A DNA stretch of 64,000 nt from Typha latifolia (taxonomy: Eukaryota; Streptophyta; Magnoliopsida; Poales; Typhaceae), in contig CM034105.1 in assembly GCA_019914945.1 (NCBI GenBank), positions 9,238,001 through 9,302,000 of the forward strand, read 5' to 3'. Numbering within the stretch: the first letter of the stretch is position 1; each line of letters opens with the position of its first letter. A program made the translations under genes and the position numbers. The notes under the pieces were generated by a model. The model searched no databases and had not been told where the DNA came from. It was given only the letters and a program-made list of their open reading frames with translations. Below, in pieces: positions 10,539 to 22,207 of this stretch.

Positions 10539-12152
10539 GCCGTGACAAACCTTGTAGTCGATTCGACATCCAAACCCAATCTCCTCACTAACTTCTCGTC
10601 TAGAAAGTTGTGTGTACTCCCCGAATCAATGAGGATATGTACACAATGCTTTCTAATGAGTCCATCTACTTGTAACGTCCTCGGCGCAGAAGTACCCGAA
10701 TATGCATGCATCGATATTTCAGCTTGGATATCTTCCTCAACGCCATCTTCAACGGTCTCCTCATGGGTCTCCACTGGACACTCTCCATCATCATCAATCT
10801 CATCATCCTCCTCAGGACCATCGATAAGCATCACACTCCTGATCGGTTTAGAACACCGATGATCGGGGGTGAAACGCTCATCACATCGAAAGCAAAGGCC
10901 CTTCACTCTTCGCTCCTCCACCAGAGTTCGAACGGGGAGTCTAGTGCCTCCTCTAACATCAGAAGAAGGTCTCAAAGGTGGTCGTGGTCTAGTAGTCGCA
11001 GCCGCTATTTTTGAAATCGCAGAATTTGCAGCCGGCGTTCTAGGTGCAAACCACCCATCTCGGTTGCCCCAATTGGTTTTCGCTGCCATCTTTAGTGCCC
11101 TATATTTTTGTTCCATCCTCACGGCCTTATCAAAGGCCTCCTCAAGAGTAGTAGGACATAGAGCATGAACATGCACTTGTATCTCCTCTTGTAGCCCTAA
11201 AATAAATGTACTCATCAATGTACGTTCAAGCCACGACGGCTCACAACGACTACTAACTCTTTCAAACTCAGCTTGGTACTCCAATACGGTAGTCCTTTGA
11301 ACTATCTTGCTCAATGTGGTAGCAAAATCTTCATATGCCGCTATCCCAAATCTGCGTATAATCCCCCTACAAAAATCAGCCCATCCGGTAAATCCACCAT
11401 GACAAATAATCGATCTATACCAATGCAATGTCGTTTCTTGGAGGTAAAAGCTTGCCATCTGGACTTTTGCATCTTCCGCTATACCTTGACAATCGAAATA
11501 TTGTTCAACTTGAAATACCCAATCCGTTGGATCAGCGCCTTGGAATTTTAGAAAGTCCAAACGTGCGGTTCTCCCCCGAATAGCATTGTTAGGTTCGCGA
11601 AAGATCCTTGGTTCAGGTCTAAACATTTGTGCATGTTGATCACCTTCTCTAAATCCTCGAGCACGTCTATCACCATCTCCATAGGGATCAAGCTCATCCT
11701 TATAGTGCCAATCCTCCTCATCGACGAAGCGCACTAGTGCCTCACGCCTCTCGGTTTTGGGTTTTGTAACGGAGGTGGGGGATGATGTTGGATCATTGAC
11801 ACTCATATGACGCACCTGGACTTGTGGGGTATCGGTTCGATGGGATCCCACCCGCTGGTCCTTCTTGAAACTCCGTTTGTCGTCGAGGAGATGACGAACC
11901 CAATCGATTCACGACATATTCCTTGAATTTCTTGTGATCCTTTTGTATGTTGTCAACTCTATGCAACAATGTTTAGAATATGCCCCTTAGTTCATCCATA
12001 TTCGAACCCATAGACGTTGGTTGACTTGGTCTTGCCGTGCTCGCTCCAAGGGAATTGGCTTCACGGTTAGGATCATCGTGCATTGAGTCCTCCCTTGTCG
12101 GTGTACTCACCATAGGTTTCCTTGTTGATGTCATCTTCCTTATTTCAACCAT
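10535..12152 (-). pseudogene. A-c gag and truncated protease
   Basis: Gag starts at ATG 12152 (MVEIRKMTSTRKPM) and is broken by a stop near 11973. The frame is then open for 438 codons (10535-11851). It contains the retrotransposon-gag domain (FQVEQYFDCQGIAEDAKVQM, WYRSIICHGGFTGW, ALCPTTLEEAFDKAVRMEQK), a zinc knuckle CFRCDERFTPDHRC, an acidic linker, and the aspartic protease motif ILIDSGSTHNFLD. The protease ends early: after RRLGLDVESTTRF the sequence jumps to the RT leader, so about 230 bp of protease present in A-b is missing. One of the longest open gag frames in the window. Confidence 0.85.
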
Positions 12153-12189
12153 TAATGGAGGTCTGAGGTTCGCCTGCTCTGATATCAAT

Positions 12190-13061
12190 TGATAGGCTCT
12201 AATACCAATTGATAGGGCTCTGATACCAATTAATAGGGCTCTGATACTAATTGATAGGATCTAGAACCAAAAGATCGGCTACGGAACAATTCCTTAAGAT
12301 CTGAATTTATTACAGGAAGCAGTCCATGCAACCATGGGAAAATATTTGTCAGATATTCTCTAGTAGTTAGAAAATTACTAAACCAATTAGGTTTGATCCA
12401 TATCTTCGTAATCTACAATTTCGTATTTCTGCCATTTGCAGATTCGAACTGCAGCAGGGACGAAAATACAGAATAACGTGAGTGATGGTGGTGGTGACGG
12501 GTGGAGTGGATGTTAGGGTTATGGATGGGTATGGAGATGAGGGTGGATTATAGAAGTGATTAACGGAAGTAGACGAAGGGAACGAAGTGGTCGAGATCCC
12601 AAAGTAGAGGGGTGGCTCGACAGTCGAGGGAGATTAAAAGCAAGGAGAAACCTTAGCAACGGTAGAGGTGGAAGGATGGTGAAGAGGGAGGAGGGAGGAG
12701 TCTAGAGAGAAGATAGGAGGCAAGAAATCAAGAATCCAATAGCAATATAAATTTGGGTGCCATCCACATATTTATAGAGACTAGCCAACAAGTCCTAAAA
12801 TAATATGAAACCCTAACAATCCAACTAAACCAGTATTCTTTATCTTCTCCGAATACCTTTTGGATTAAGCTTTTGTTTTGTCATAGGTATATTCCGAATC
12901 TGGAGAAGTCATGAATATTAAAGTTGTAGATCTAGAGGTTGTCGACCTTATCCTGCTATTTCATATTATTTGAATAAGTGTCGAATATTCTACAAATAGA
13001 TTTTTAAAATTGCGCAGAGCTGAATTTAGCTAATTAGATAAAATCCTAACTAAGTGTATTA
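12190..13061 (-). mobile_element. A-c 5' LTR
   Basis: On the minus strand it starts TAATACACTTAGTTAGGA at 13061 and ends CCTATCA at 12190. It is longer than the 3' LTR because it keeps three internal primer-site-like motifs (12196-12207, 12217-12228, 12238-12249) and the full CT-rich leader. The functional primer site is at 12176-12187 and reads TGATATCAGAGC. Divergence between the two LTRs is visible but was not measured. Confidence 0.8.
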
Positions 13062-14050
13062 GTGGATTTACCGGATGAGCTAATTTTTGTAGGAGGATTA
13101 CACGTAGATTTGAGACAGTGGTATTTGAAGATTTTGCTGCCACATTAAGCAAGATTGTTCAGAGGACAACCGTATTGGAGTACCAAGCTGAGTTTGAAAG
13201 AGTTAGTAGTCGTTGTGAGCCACCGTGGCCCGAATGGACATTGATGAGTATATTTATTTCAGGGCTATGTGATGAGATACAAGCAGATATTCATGCTCTA
13301 TGTCCTACTACTCTTGAGGAGGCCTCTGAGAAGGCCATGAGGGTGGAACAAAAGTATAGGGCTCTAAAGATGGCAGCGAAAACCAATTGGGGTAACCGAG
13401 ATCGATGGTTTTCACCTAGAACACTGGCTGGAAATTCTGCGGGTTCAAAAATAGCGGTGGTGAGCACTAGACCACGACTACCTTTGAGACCTTCTTTCGA
13501 TGTTAGAGGAGGCACTAGACCCCCTGTTCGAACTCTCACACCTACTCAGGTAGAGGAGCGAAGAGCGAAGGGCATTGAGGAAGTGTGATGCTTATCGATC
13601 GGGAGTGTCCAGAGGAGTTCCATTAGAGGCCATTGTGGAGGGCATTGAGGAAGATATCCAAGCTGAAATATCGATGCATGCATATTCGGGTACTTCCACG
13701 CCGAGGACGTTATCGGTAGATGGACTTGTTAGAAAGTATTGTGTGCACATCCTTATCGACTCGGGGAGTACACACAACGTTCTAGACAAGAGGTTAGAAA
13801 GGAGATTGGGTTTGGATGTCGAACCGACCACGGGATTTGACATTGCTATTAGAGATGGCACGAAGCTTAGGGCGAAGAGCTTATGTCACCGGGTCGGTAT
13901 ATAGGTGCAAGGACACGACATCATTGTGGACTTGTATCCGTTGGCGCTGCAAGGAGCGGACATTGTCCTTGGTGCTCAGTGGTTACAGAGTTTGGGACTC
14001 GTCACATTTGATTTTTGGATCATGTGGATGAAAAATAAACAAGGAAAATA
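13062..14050 (+). pseudogene. A-b gag C-terminal half and protease
   Basis: After the A-c insertion gag resumes with FTG*ANFCRRITRRFE and the open frame 13118-13588 (FEDFAATLSKIVQRTTVLEY, LEEASEKAMRVEQKYRALKM). The frame ends at VEERRAKG: the zinc-knuckle segment present in A-c (CFRCDERF) has been deleted. Protease follows in another frame (13575-13904) with HILIDSGSTHNVLDKRL, then ALQGADIVLGAQWLQSLG. The catalytic D-S-G is kept, but a stop and frameshifts interrupt the domain. Confidence 0.75.
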
Positions 14051-15034
14051 AGGAAACAAAGATGTGCGGTTTGGTGGTGTTCGGTCTTCGCCGATTCCTA
14101 CGATGCAGCTTATGGTAGGGCTGCCTTGTGCATATGATTTGGCCTAGCCTTTTCAATTAGGACTAGTAGGAGATGAGCCTCAAACGAGTTCAGGTACTAC
14201 TATTGAATTTCCTAATTTATTAGATAACTTTTCTAGACTGTTTGAGGAGTTAAAGGAGTTGCCACCGAGGAGAGCGGCGGATCATCGCATAGTGATTGTA
14301 TTCGGGGTTGCACCGACGAACGTGAGGCCATATCGATATCCACATGTGTAAAAAGAAGTTATCATAAAGATGGTAGCAGAGATGTTGGAGTAAGGCCTCA
14401 TTCAACCAAGTCATAACTCATACTCATTCTCAGTGCTATTGGTGCAAAAAAAGGATGAAACATGGCATTTTTGTGTCGACTATCGGGCACTAAATGCTAT
14501 TACCGTCAAAGACCGGTATCCTATCCTGGTTATCGAGGAGTTACTGGACGAGCTTGTAGGGGTGACTATATTTAGTAAGATTGACTTGAGGGTCGGGAAT
14601 CATCAAATTAGAGTTCACCCGGCGGATGTGCATAAAACTGCGTTTCGAAGTCCGGACGAGCATTACGAGTTCTGGGTGATGCCTTTTGATCTCACCAATG
14701 CTCCAGCTACCTTTCAAGGCCTCATGAATGATATATTTTGTCCTCTATTAGGAAGGTATGTCTTGGTATTTTTTGACGATATTTTGGTGTATAGCAGGAT
14801 TGAATTGGAGCGTTGACGGCATTTGGAGGATGTGCTGAATTTGTTGATGCAAAACCAATTGAAGATCAAGAAGTCCAAGTGCCTATGGGGAGTACCACAA
14901 GTGGAGTATTTAGGCCACATCATTTCAGCGGATGGTGTAGCGGCGGATCCTCAAAAGGTTGCATGCATGACCGCTTGGCCTATTCCTACTACTACCACCG
15001 GATTAAGAGGATTTTTGGGGCTGACCGGATATTA
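14051..15034 (+). pseudogene. A-b reverse transcriptase, first part
   Basis: RT begins with [19 protein letters not shown] and [16 protein letters not shown], continues [20 protein letters not shown] and [20 protein letters not shown], and keeps the active site FFDDILVYS (about 14772-14798). A stop follows at [14 protein letters not shown]. The second part ([33 protein letters not shown]) ends at 15034, where the family-B element is inserted at target TATTA. It resumes at 22208. Confidence 0.82.
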
Positions 15035-15384
15035 TGATACGATTTGGACTTCACCGATATTGTCTCGAGCATGGATTCACATTAGGAGTGTCTTTGTTTC
15101 TTGTTTTAATGTTTAATTTTCAAGAAAATAAGTTTTCTATAAGTCGCATTCAAATGCGGATGGAGTGAGTTTGAACGTAGTTGTTAACGCGGTTGTGAAT
15201 GGGTTGTGAGAGTGTGCATTGTGCATTCGAACGCCCCGTTCGAACGCACTATGAACGCTGCATCGCGTTCACAAATCTAGAAAAGTGGGAAACATGCATG
15301 TTCGATCGCGCGTTCGAACGCCTGCATCGCATTCACAAATCCAGAGAAGAGAGAACTCGGTGCGTTCGAACGTGGTCGGGCGCA
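15035..15384 (+). mobile_element. Family-B 5' LTR, truncated
   Basis: Begins TGATACGATTTGGACTTCAC at 15035 and matches the 3' LTR at 21261-22202 through the TTCGAA array (15140-15380). About 600 bp of LTR, the primer-binding site and the gag start are missing; homology ends near GGTCGG at 15379. The element is bounded by the perfect duplication TATTA (15030-15034 and 22203-22207), so this truncation happened after insertion. Confidence 0.82.
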
Positions 15385-16960
15385 CTATTGACCACACGAC
15401 GCGAGTCCACACCCATGAACCCATCGCCACCGGTTCAGTCTTTGCAACCACAAGAGCCGCTGCTGCCACCACTCTATGGGAAGAGATAAGCAAGGATGGT
15501 TACACCAAGCCCAGTTGCAGGTGAACCCATCCGACGAGCGAACCACTATAGAGACCACCTTGGAGATCAAGATTCGTGGGCGGGTCAATACGATTCGGAA
15601 CCACGGCGAGTTAATCAAAACCGAAGGAGGGATCATCATGGTGCATCCTCCTCTGGTTAGACAAGGACTTGGACATGATTCGGAATGAGATAATGGCATC
15701 CGTGGACAAATCGTGCGTCATAAATTCCCCAAATTCTTCGCATACCAAGGTACGGCGGAAGAATACAAGGTGATGCTTGCGAGCTTCCACCTTGAGGATC
15801 CGACGCTTCATTGGTTTTGAGCAGCCAATGCCAATGAGGTTATCGATACTTGGGTTGAATTTTATGCTGATATCACACGACGATTTGGAGCGTCGGGGTA
15901 TGAAGACTTTGATGCTCTTCTCTCAAAGATAGTGCAAAAGACCACGGTTGGGGCATACCAAGAAGAATTTGAGAGGATAAGTAGCTGATGTCATCGACCA
16001 TGGACGGATCAGCAACTTCGCAGCATCTTTATCTCCGGGCTGCGGGGAGACATACAAGCCGATGTGAAGGCTTTAAGGCTTAAAACTTTTAAGGAGGCCT
16101 TCGAAGATGCAGTGCTTATGGAAGACAAACACAAAGCCATGAAGTTACACTTGAAACAGAGTTGGACGAGCCGCAATTAAGCTCAACCAACCATAGCGGT
16201 AGGAAATATCATCGGAGTACCAAGAATTGCTATTGCAATGGTACCTCCTTGAGTGCCCTTGAAGCCATCCCAAGATGTGAAGTACGCACCTAGAGGTCCG
16301 GGACGAGCACTCACACCTGCTCAAGTGGAGGAACGAAGGGCCAAAGGCCTATGCTTTCATTGTGATGAGAAGTTTGTACCCGGGCATCGCTGCGCTAAAC
16401 TGATGGGATCGGTGATGCTAATCGACGGATTGGAGGAGGCTGCGGATGAGTTTGCAGCTGAAAATGAAGGTGTAGCTAGACATCAAGGAGAAGAAGCTGA
16501 GGAGCAACCCGTGGAGGACATGATAGCCAAAATCTCACTCTACGCCTATTCGGGGATAGCTGTGCCAAAGACCTTGCGGGTGAACGGTGTAGTCAAGAAA
16601 ACCACAGTGAGAATCTTGATTGACACCGGGTCCACCCACAATTTCATTGACAGAAGGCTCCTTAGGAAGATTGGGCTCAGAGTTGGAACCCACTGAAGGG
16701 TTCGATGTGACGATTGGAGATGGCACTACATTGCGAGCAGATTTTATTTGTGGAGGTGTGGAATTGAGGGTGCAAGGCCAAACTTTCACATTGGATCTTT
16801 ATCCGTTGGCTTTGCGAGATGCCGACATTGTTTTGGGGACTCAGTGGTTTCGAAGTTTGGGGCTTGTGATATTTGATTTTACAAGCCTCACATTGACATT
16901 TTGGAGGAATGACCAGAGAGTGCTGCTGGATGGAAGTCAACCGCTGCTTGAACTTCCAAA
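15385..16960 (+). pseudogene. Family-B gag and protease
   Basis: Gag lacks its start. From about 15720 one frame reads KFPKFFAYQGTAEEYKVMLA, SFHLEDPTLHWF, FYADITRRFGASGYEDFDAL and SGLRGDIQADVKALRLKTFK with a few stops. The open frame 16253-16696 carries a zinc knuckle CFHCDEKFVPGHRC, an acidic linker, and the protease motif RILIDTGSTHNFIDRR. A frameshift near 16680 moves the rest of protease (GFDVTIGDGTTLRADF, ADIVLGTQWFRSLGLVIFDF) to the frame 16620-17264. Protease would cut the polyprotein; D-T-G is intact. Confidence 0.8.
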
Positions 16961-17800
16961 CAAAGGGGATGCAAGGGAGCTCGCTTCTTTCTCGGCACCC
17001 ACCTTTCCTTTCTTCTCAGATATGTGGAGAGCCAGCGCAGAGGATAGTGATCTGGTCCGACTCATAGAGGAGCTGAGAGAGAACCCCACAAGCCACCCCG
17101 AGCACGAGGAGCGCGATGGGTTAGTACTAGAGCACGGGCGGATCAAGGTACCCCGGAACGAAGAGCTACGTAGACTATTGATAGCACATTTCCATGATAC
17201 TCCTATAGCAGGTCATGAAGAGGTATTACGTACCTACAAGTGGCTGGCCCAAAATTGTACCTAGACAGCGATGAAGACGGACATGAAGAAGTATGTGCGT
17301 GAATGTCAAATCTGCCAACGAGTCAAATCGGAGGCACTCAAGCCCAGCGGGCTGCTGCAACCACTACCTATACTGAAGCATATTTGGGAGGACATCTCCA
17401 TGGACTTCATCGAGGGGCTGCCATAGGTTCGAGGACAATCGGTGGTCTTCGTTGTGGTGGATAGACTGAGCAAATATGCTCATTTCATAGCATTGACGCA
17501 CCCGTTTTTAGCGAAAAAGATTGCTGAAATTTTTATTCGGGAAGTGGCACACTTGCATGGGATGCCTAGGACGATCGTGCCAGACCAGGATAGCATCTTC
17601 ATCAGTGAGTTTTGGTCTGAGTTCTTCAGATTGCAAGGGACTCAAATTAACCTTAGTTCAGCGTATCACCCCGAGACGGATGGCCAAACCGAGGTGGTGA
17701 ATCGCGGACTAGAGCAATACTTGCGATGCTTTGTGGCCAATCGACTAAAGGATTGGGTCAAATTCCTTCCATGGGCCGAGTGGTCATACAATACCGCTCA
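16961..17800 (+). pseudogene. Family-B integrase fused directly downstream of protease
   Basis: The frame 16620-17264 passes straight from protease (LTFWRNDQRVLLDGSQPLLE) into the pre-integrase spacer (ELASFSAPTFPFFSDM), with no RT or RNase H between them. Integrase follows: the zinc-binding HHCC (AHFHDTPIAGHEEVLRTYKW, then VRECQICQR), and the DDE core with D in SMDFIEGLP, D in VPDQDSIF and E in TDGQTEVVNRGLEQYL. Stops occur at 17263 and in the IEGLP region. The open core frame is 17442-17825. It is interrupted at YNTAH by solo LTR T1 and resumes at 20610. Confidence 0.83.
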
Positions 17801-17928
17801 TGTAATAACCCAAGCCCAAGTTTAAAATAAAAAAAATCTGCACTCCAAGCGCCGGCCCGGCCAACCTGGCCGAGCCAGCTGGCGCGGTGGGCCCTTGCCG
17901 CCGCCGCCGCAGCCCCCTCCCCACCGCT

Positions 17929-17966
<38 letters not shown>

Positions 17967-20609
17967 GGATTCATTCTCATCTTCCTCTCTTTCTATCTCT
18001 CTCTCTCAAACACCCCTTCTCTCTCTACCCACTACCGCCGCTACCTCCACTAACGTCGATGAGCTTCTCTCCTTCTCTTTCTCTCTCTCTCTACCTCTCT
18101 CTCTCTCTACCTCTCTTTCTCTCTTTATCGGCTTTCTCTCGGACCGCAGGAGGATTGAGCAGTCGGCGAGAGGCCGGCCGCTAAGTGGCCACCAGCGGCT
18201 GCAGCCCTCCCCCATGGCCCAACCTTCTTCTTCTTCTTTCTTCTTCTTCTCCTTCTTCTTCTTCTTCTTCTATTTCTTCTTCCTCTCCTCCTCCTTCTTC
18301 CCTTCTCTCCTTGGCTGCACCCTGCAAGGGGTGCTGGGCTCGGCCCAGCACCCTTGAAGTGCCAGGCGCTGGGCTCGGCCTAGCGCCTTGCTGTGCATGG
18401 TGCTGGGCTGAGCCCAGCACTATATACAACTATATATATTATATATGTATATATATATATATGCACAATTAGTTTAGCTTAGTTCATTTAATGTATTTAG
18501 GTTATACAAATTAAATATAATTATATCATAGTTAGTATATAGTTCTAATTATATCATGTTTAGCAAAATACCTGCAATATAAATTACTATTTTAATCCTA
18601 AGTAGGTAATAGAAATTATTAGGGTTATGTACGTATATACTTACGTAATTAATTGCACTAACTTAATTCTTATTTTCTTAATTATCAAAGAGAATAATAT
18701 ATTTTAAATACACTATTAAATAATATAATTATGATTAATAAATAACAAAAACAAATATAGAATTGAAGAGTACATAATTACAACTAGAAACTATCCTTTT
18801 GTCGGGTTAATTTAATTAATAAAAAAACTGACATGTTTGTAATAAATAATTTCAGATCTCGACCCCCCTGTTCAAGACCCTATGGACCTAGCTATCGAGG
18901 CTTGATCATTATCGTAGCAATGTGAACGAGTGGTGATTTGGTATTTGCAGTGGAGTGAGTAGTCTTATCCCCTAGACGCCTTTGCCAAATTAGGTTATAG
19001 TATATATGATGTACATGCATGTCTTGGCCTCCAGCATGATTATATGATTTTATCTAGAGATAATTATAATCGAGCATATTTTATCATGCATTTGATTATG
19101 CTGATATGGGATATGAGTACATTGGTGATATATATATATAGATGATTAGAGATGATTCTACTGTTATGATTATATACCGAGTTGATCTGTAGCATGAGTA
19201 TGTATGTAATAGATTAGCATGAGTATGCAGGTGTTGACGATACAGTTGGAGACTACATTGCATCATTTTCTCTTGATTCCTATTCCACCTTAATTCCTGT
19301 TATGCATTGACTTGCTATCGTACTGGATATATGCATTTGATTTGTCATTTAGAAGGAAATCATGAAATGTGATTGATAGGATAGTTGATAGAAAGCGTGA
19401 GGATACCCGAGTGGGCGCGAGGGTTAGGACGCGCTTGGTGGATGATTGATCGCTCGACATAGTCGCGATCCTGTTGGCCTTACGTCCGAGGTCGTTAGTC
19501 TGTGTGCGCAGCAGACATTCGAACACATGCCGTTCGCCAGGGCATATGTGGCGAGTTATCCTCACGAGATTTCTATCAGCTAAAAGGGTGCCCGGTCTAG
19601 ATGGATGTTGATACCCTTAGCGGATGGCAGGGTATGATTATATGTGAGATACTCCTTGCGGATGGTAGAGTATGCTCTGAGTTTTCGGGCATGATGTTGA
19701 GACCGGGTACGGTGTTGACTGTGTGCACAGTGGTCTAGTATGATGATATGATACTAAGATGTTGGTGATGATTGTGATGTTGAGAAATGCATATGATTTT
19801 ATTATCATTTGGTTATCTGATTATCGGGTGATCAATATGCATCATATATAGTTGTATTTGATATCATAGTATGGTCATGGTCGGCATGCATCATTTGTCA
19901 TATTAGAGAGAGAGTTATGATGATGGTATGACTTAGAGATTTATTTATACATTGTCGAGGACTATGTATTTTATCAGTTATGACATGACATGTTATCTAT
20001 TTTTCACATGTATTATTGATGGACATTCATATACTCATTCATAGCATGATGCTCTTCCTGATTCATATTATCCAGTACTTGATTTACTCTCTGTTTGGCA
20101 TCACTATTTAAGGGTAAGGTCTATTCACTGAGTCTTTAGCTCATGACTCTTTTGTTTCCTCCTTTCTAAAAACCTAAGTGAATGAGAGGAGCAGGATACC
20201 CCTTTAGAGGTTTTGCTGGCCAGTGAGGAGTAGAGTGTGGTTAGTGTTATATACCAGAAGAGTTATCTTATCTGATGTAATAGTTGACATCCTCCAAAGT
20301 GTATTTGTATTATTGTCTTATATTTTAGCAGGTGACATTGTACTTTTATAATTACGTATATACCACCGTTGTGTATATGTCGTTGTGAAAAGCTCTTGAT
20401 GATGTGTTGTGGTCTGTGTGGGGCCCATGTAGAGTTATTTGTATGCTGTTGACAGTTAGACTTGTGTTATTCTTAGTTTAAATATTGTAGATAAAATCAT
20501 GATATTACTACAGGTTTATTTGATTGTCAGTATCTAACTGATTGGTCAGGTGCTATGCACGTGCCGTGTGGGCTCGTGCCATGCACATGTTTAGAGTTTG
20601 GGTGTCACA
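17801..20609. mobile_element. Long solo LTR T1 (2.8 kb)
   Basis: Runs TGTAATAACCC...GGTGTCACA inside B integrase. Flanks GCTCA (17796-17800) and GATTA (20610-20614) each differ by one base from GCTTA, the expected Ala-Tyr coding target, so it is an old 5-bp duplication. It is the same family as T2 and T3 in opposite orientation: the block around 19380-19565 is the near-identical reverse complement of 34930-35150. It holds CT microsatellites (17930-18130), three hairpins (18331-18420) and no internal retrotransposon genes. Length and TGTAAC-type ends suggest a Tekay/Del-type gypsy LTR, but lineage is inference. Sense strand is not determined. Confidence 0.82.
18331..18420. repeat. Three consecutive GC-rich hairpins in T1
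   Basis: Perfect or near-perfect inverted repeats: 18331-18351 (GTGCTGGGC-TCG-GCCCAGCAC), 18365-18387 (GGCGCTGGGC-TCG-GCCTAGCGCC, one G-T pair), and 18400-18420 (GTGCTGGGC-TGA-GCCCAGCAC). Equivalent hairpins with different stems sit at the same place in T2 and T3. Confidence 0.85.
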
Positions 20610-21231
20610 GATTATCACTCTAACATCGGCATGACCCTCTTTGAGGTGGTTTATGGGCGCACTCCCTCTGTCTTGCGTGCCTACGATAGACTCACGGCGG
20701 AGGATAGGACCGAGCTTGACTTAGAACTTACTGATTGATATGAAACCTTGAGATGGCTCAAGATGCACCTAGCAACAGCCCAAAATCGCATGAAGCACCG
20801 GCGTGATCGAGAGTTTGAGGTGGATCAATTGGTGTTTGTTCGAGCTCAACCGTACTGGCAATCCACATTGTGACCAATTTTGAACCAGAAGTTGGGTCAC
20901 AAGTACTTTGGTCCGTACTGAGTGCTACAATGAATTCGTCCAGTAGCTTACATGTTGGACCTACCTGAAGGAACCAAGATACATCCGGTCTTCCATGTAT
21001 CGGCATTGAAGGCCCAGATCGGGCCTAACTATGTGGTGGGTTTAGCCTTACCCGAACCAATGGAGGAAGATGGCCCCACTGAACCGATCTGAGTCTTAAG
21101 CCGTAGGAGAAGATGCCATGGATTCAGATTGGAGACTGAAGTGTTGATTGAGTGGCTGGGAAAACCTACTGACGAGTCTACATGGGTGCTAGAGTCAGAT
21201 ATCCTGGATCGCTTCCCAAATTTCAAATCTT
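20610..21231 (+). pseudogene. Family-B integrase C-terminus and chromodomain
   Basis: Resumes integrase with YHSNIGMTLFEVVYGRTPPS, then the linker [40 protein letters not shown], and the chromodomain-like end VLIEWLGKPTDESTWVLESD then ILDRFPNFKS. Several stops are present. It is joined to the 17442-17800 part across the T1 insertion. Confidence 0.8.
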
Positions 21232-21232
21232 G

Positions 21233-21256
21233 AGGACAAGGTTGCGGAAGCATGGT
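21233..21256 (+). other. Family-B polypurine tract
   Basis: GAGGACAAGGTTGCGGAAGC lies directly 5' of the 3' LTR. It is similar to the family-A tract but with TT interrupting the purines. Confidence 0.65.
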
Positions 21257-21260
21257 GGAT

Positions 21261-22202
21261 TGATACGATTCGGACTTCACCGATGTCATCTCGAGCATGG
21301 ATTCACGTTATGAGTGTCTTTGTTTCTTGTTTTAATGTTTAATTTCCAAGAAAATAAGTTTTTTGTAAGTCGTGTTCGAATGCTGGTGGAGTGGGTTCGA
21401 ACGCAGTTGTGAATGGGTTTTGAGAGTGTGCATTGTGCGTTCGAACGCCCCGTTTGAACGCACTGTGAACGCCTAGATCGCGTTCGCAAATCCAGAGAAG
21501 TGGGAAACATGCACGTTCAATCACGCGTTTGAACGCCTGCATCGCGTTTGCAAATCCAGAGAAGAGCGAACTCGGTGTGTTCGAACGCGGTCGGTGAAAT
21601 TGTATTATTTACGGTTCATTTTGAGTTGTTTGGGTTAGCCTCTAAAAGGGATGTGGATGGCAACCAAAAGATTATTATTGAAGAATTGAGTTTTGCCTTG
21701 CCTCCTTCGTCTTCTTCGCTCTCGTTATCTCAATCCCCGGCAACACCGCTTCTAACCTCTCTCGATTGGCCAATTACCCTAGACCCTTAGGGGCGGCCCT
21801 CTCCTCCCCATTCTTCCAATCTATCCAACACTTGTTCTTACCCTTCCATCAACCATAACCCTTCCACCACCATTTTTCACCGGTACCACCCAATTAATGC
21901 CGGTCCTCCACCTCCAACCACAATCATCTTAGGATCTCGTGCCTCCATCCACGGATCCTAAACAGACCACCCTGACGTTTGTCCACTAATCAGACGACAT
22001 CTCGAGATCCCCACATCCGATTCATCGGAAACTTAATTTTTTAGAAAGCTCTTTTCTGGGGCCACAAGATATCAAAATTTCACATTAATCCAATGGCGGC
22101 ATATTTCGAGATCTTATTTCAAAGTTCAATGCTGGATATGGAAAAAGTCCAGATCAGAGATTTGGAAGAGATCGAACCTTAGCCTAAGGGGAGATCGTAT
22201 CA
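21261..22202 (+). mobile_element. Family-B 3' LTR
   Basis: Full-length 942-bp LTR, TGATACGATTCGGACTTCAC to GGAGATCGTATCA, followed by the duplication TATTA at 22203-22207. It contains the TTCGAA array at 21375-21600, a GTTTGGGTTAGCCTCTAAAA promoter-like block, and a CT-rich leader. A decayed primer-site-like stretch (CCAGATCAGAG) is near 22150. Confidence 0.87.
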
Positions 22203-22207
22203 TATTA

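Noticed and set aside
17887..18472. 156-codon serine/leucine-rich frame and neighbours
   Set aside because: Generated by CT repeats and hairpins in LTR T1; no domain and no similar start in T2 or T3.
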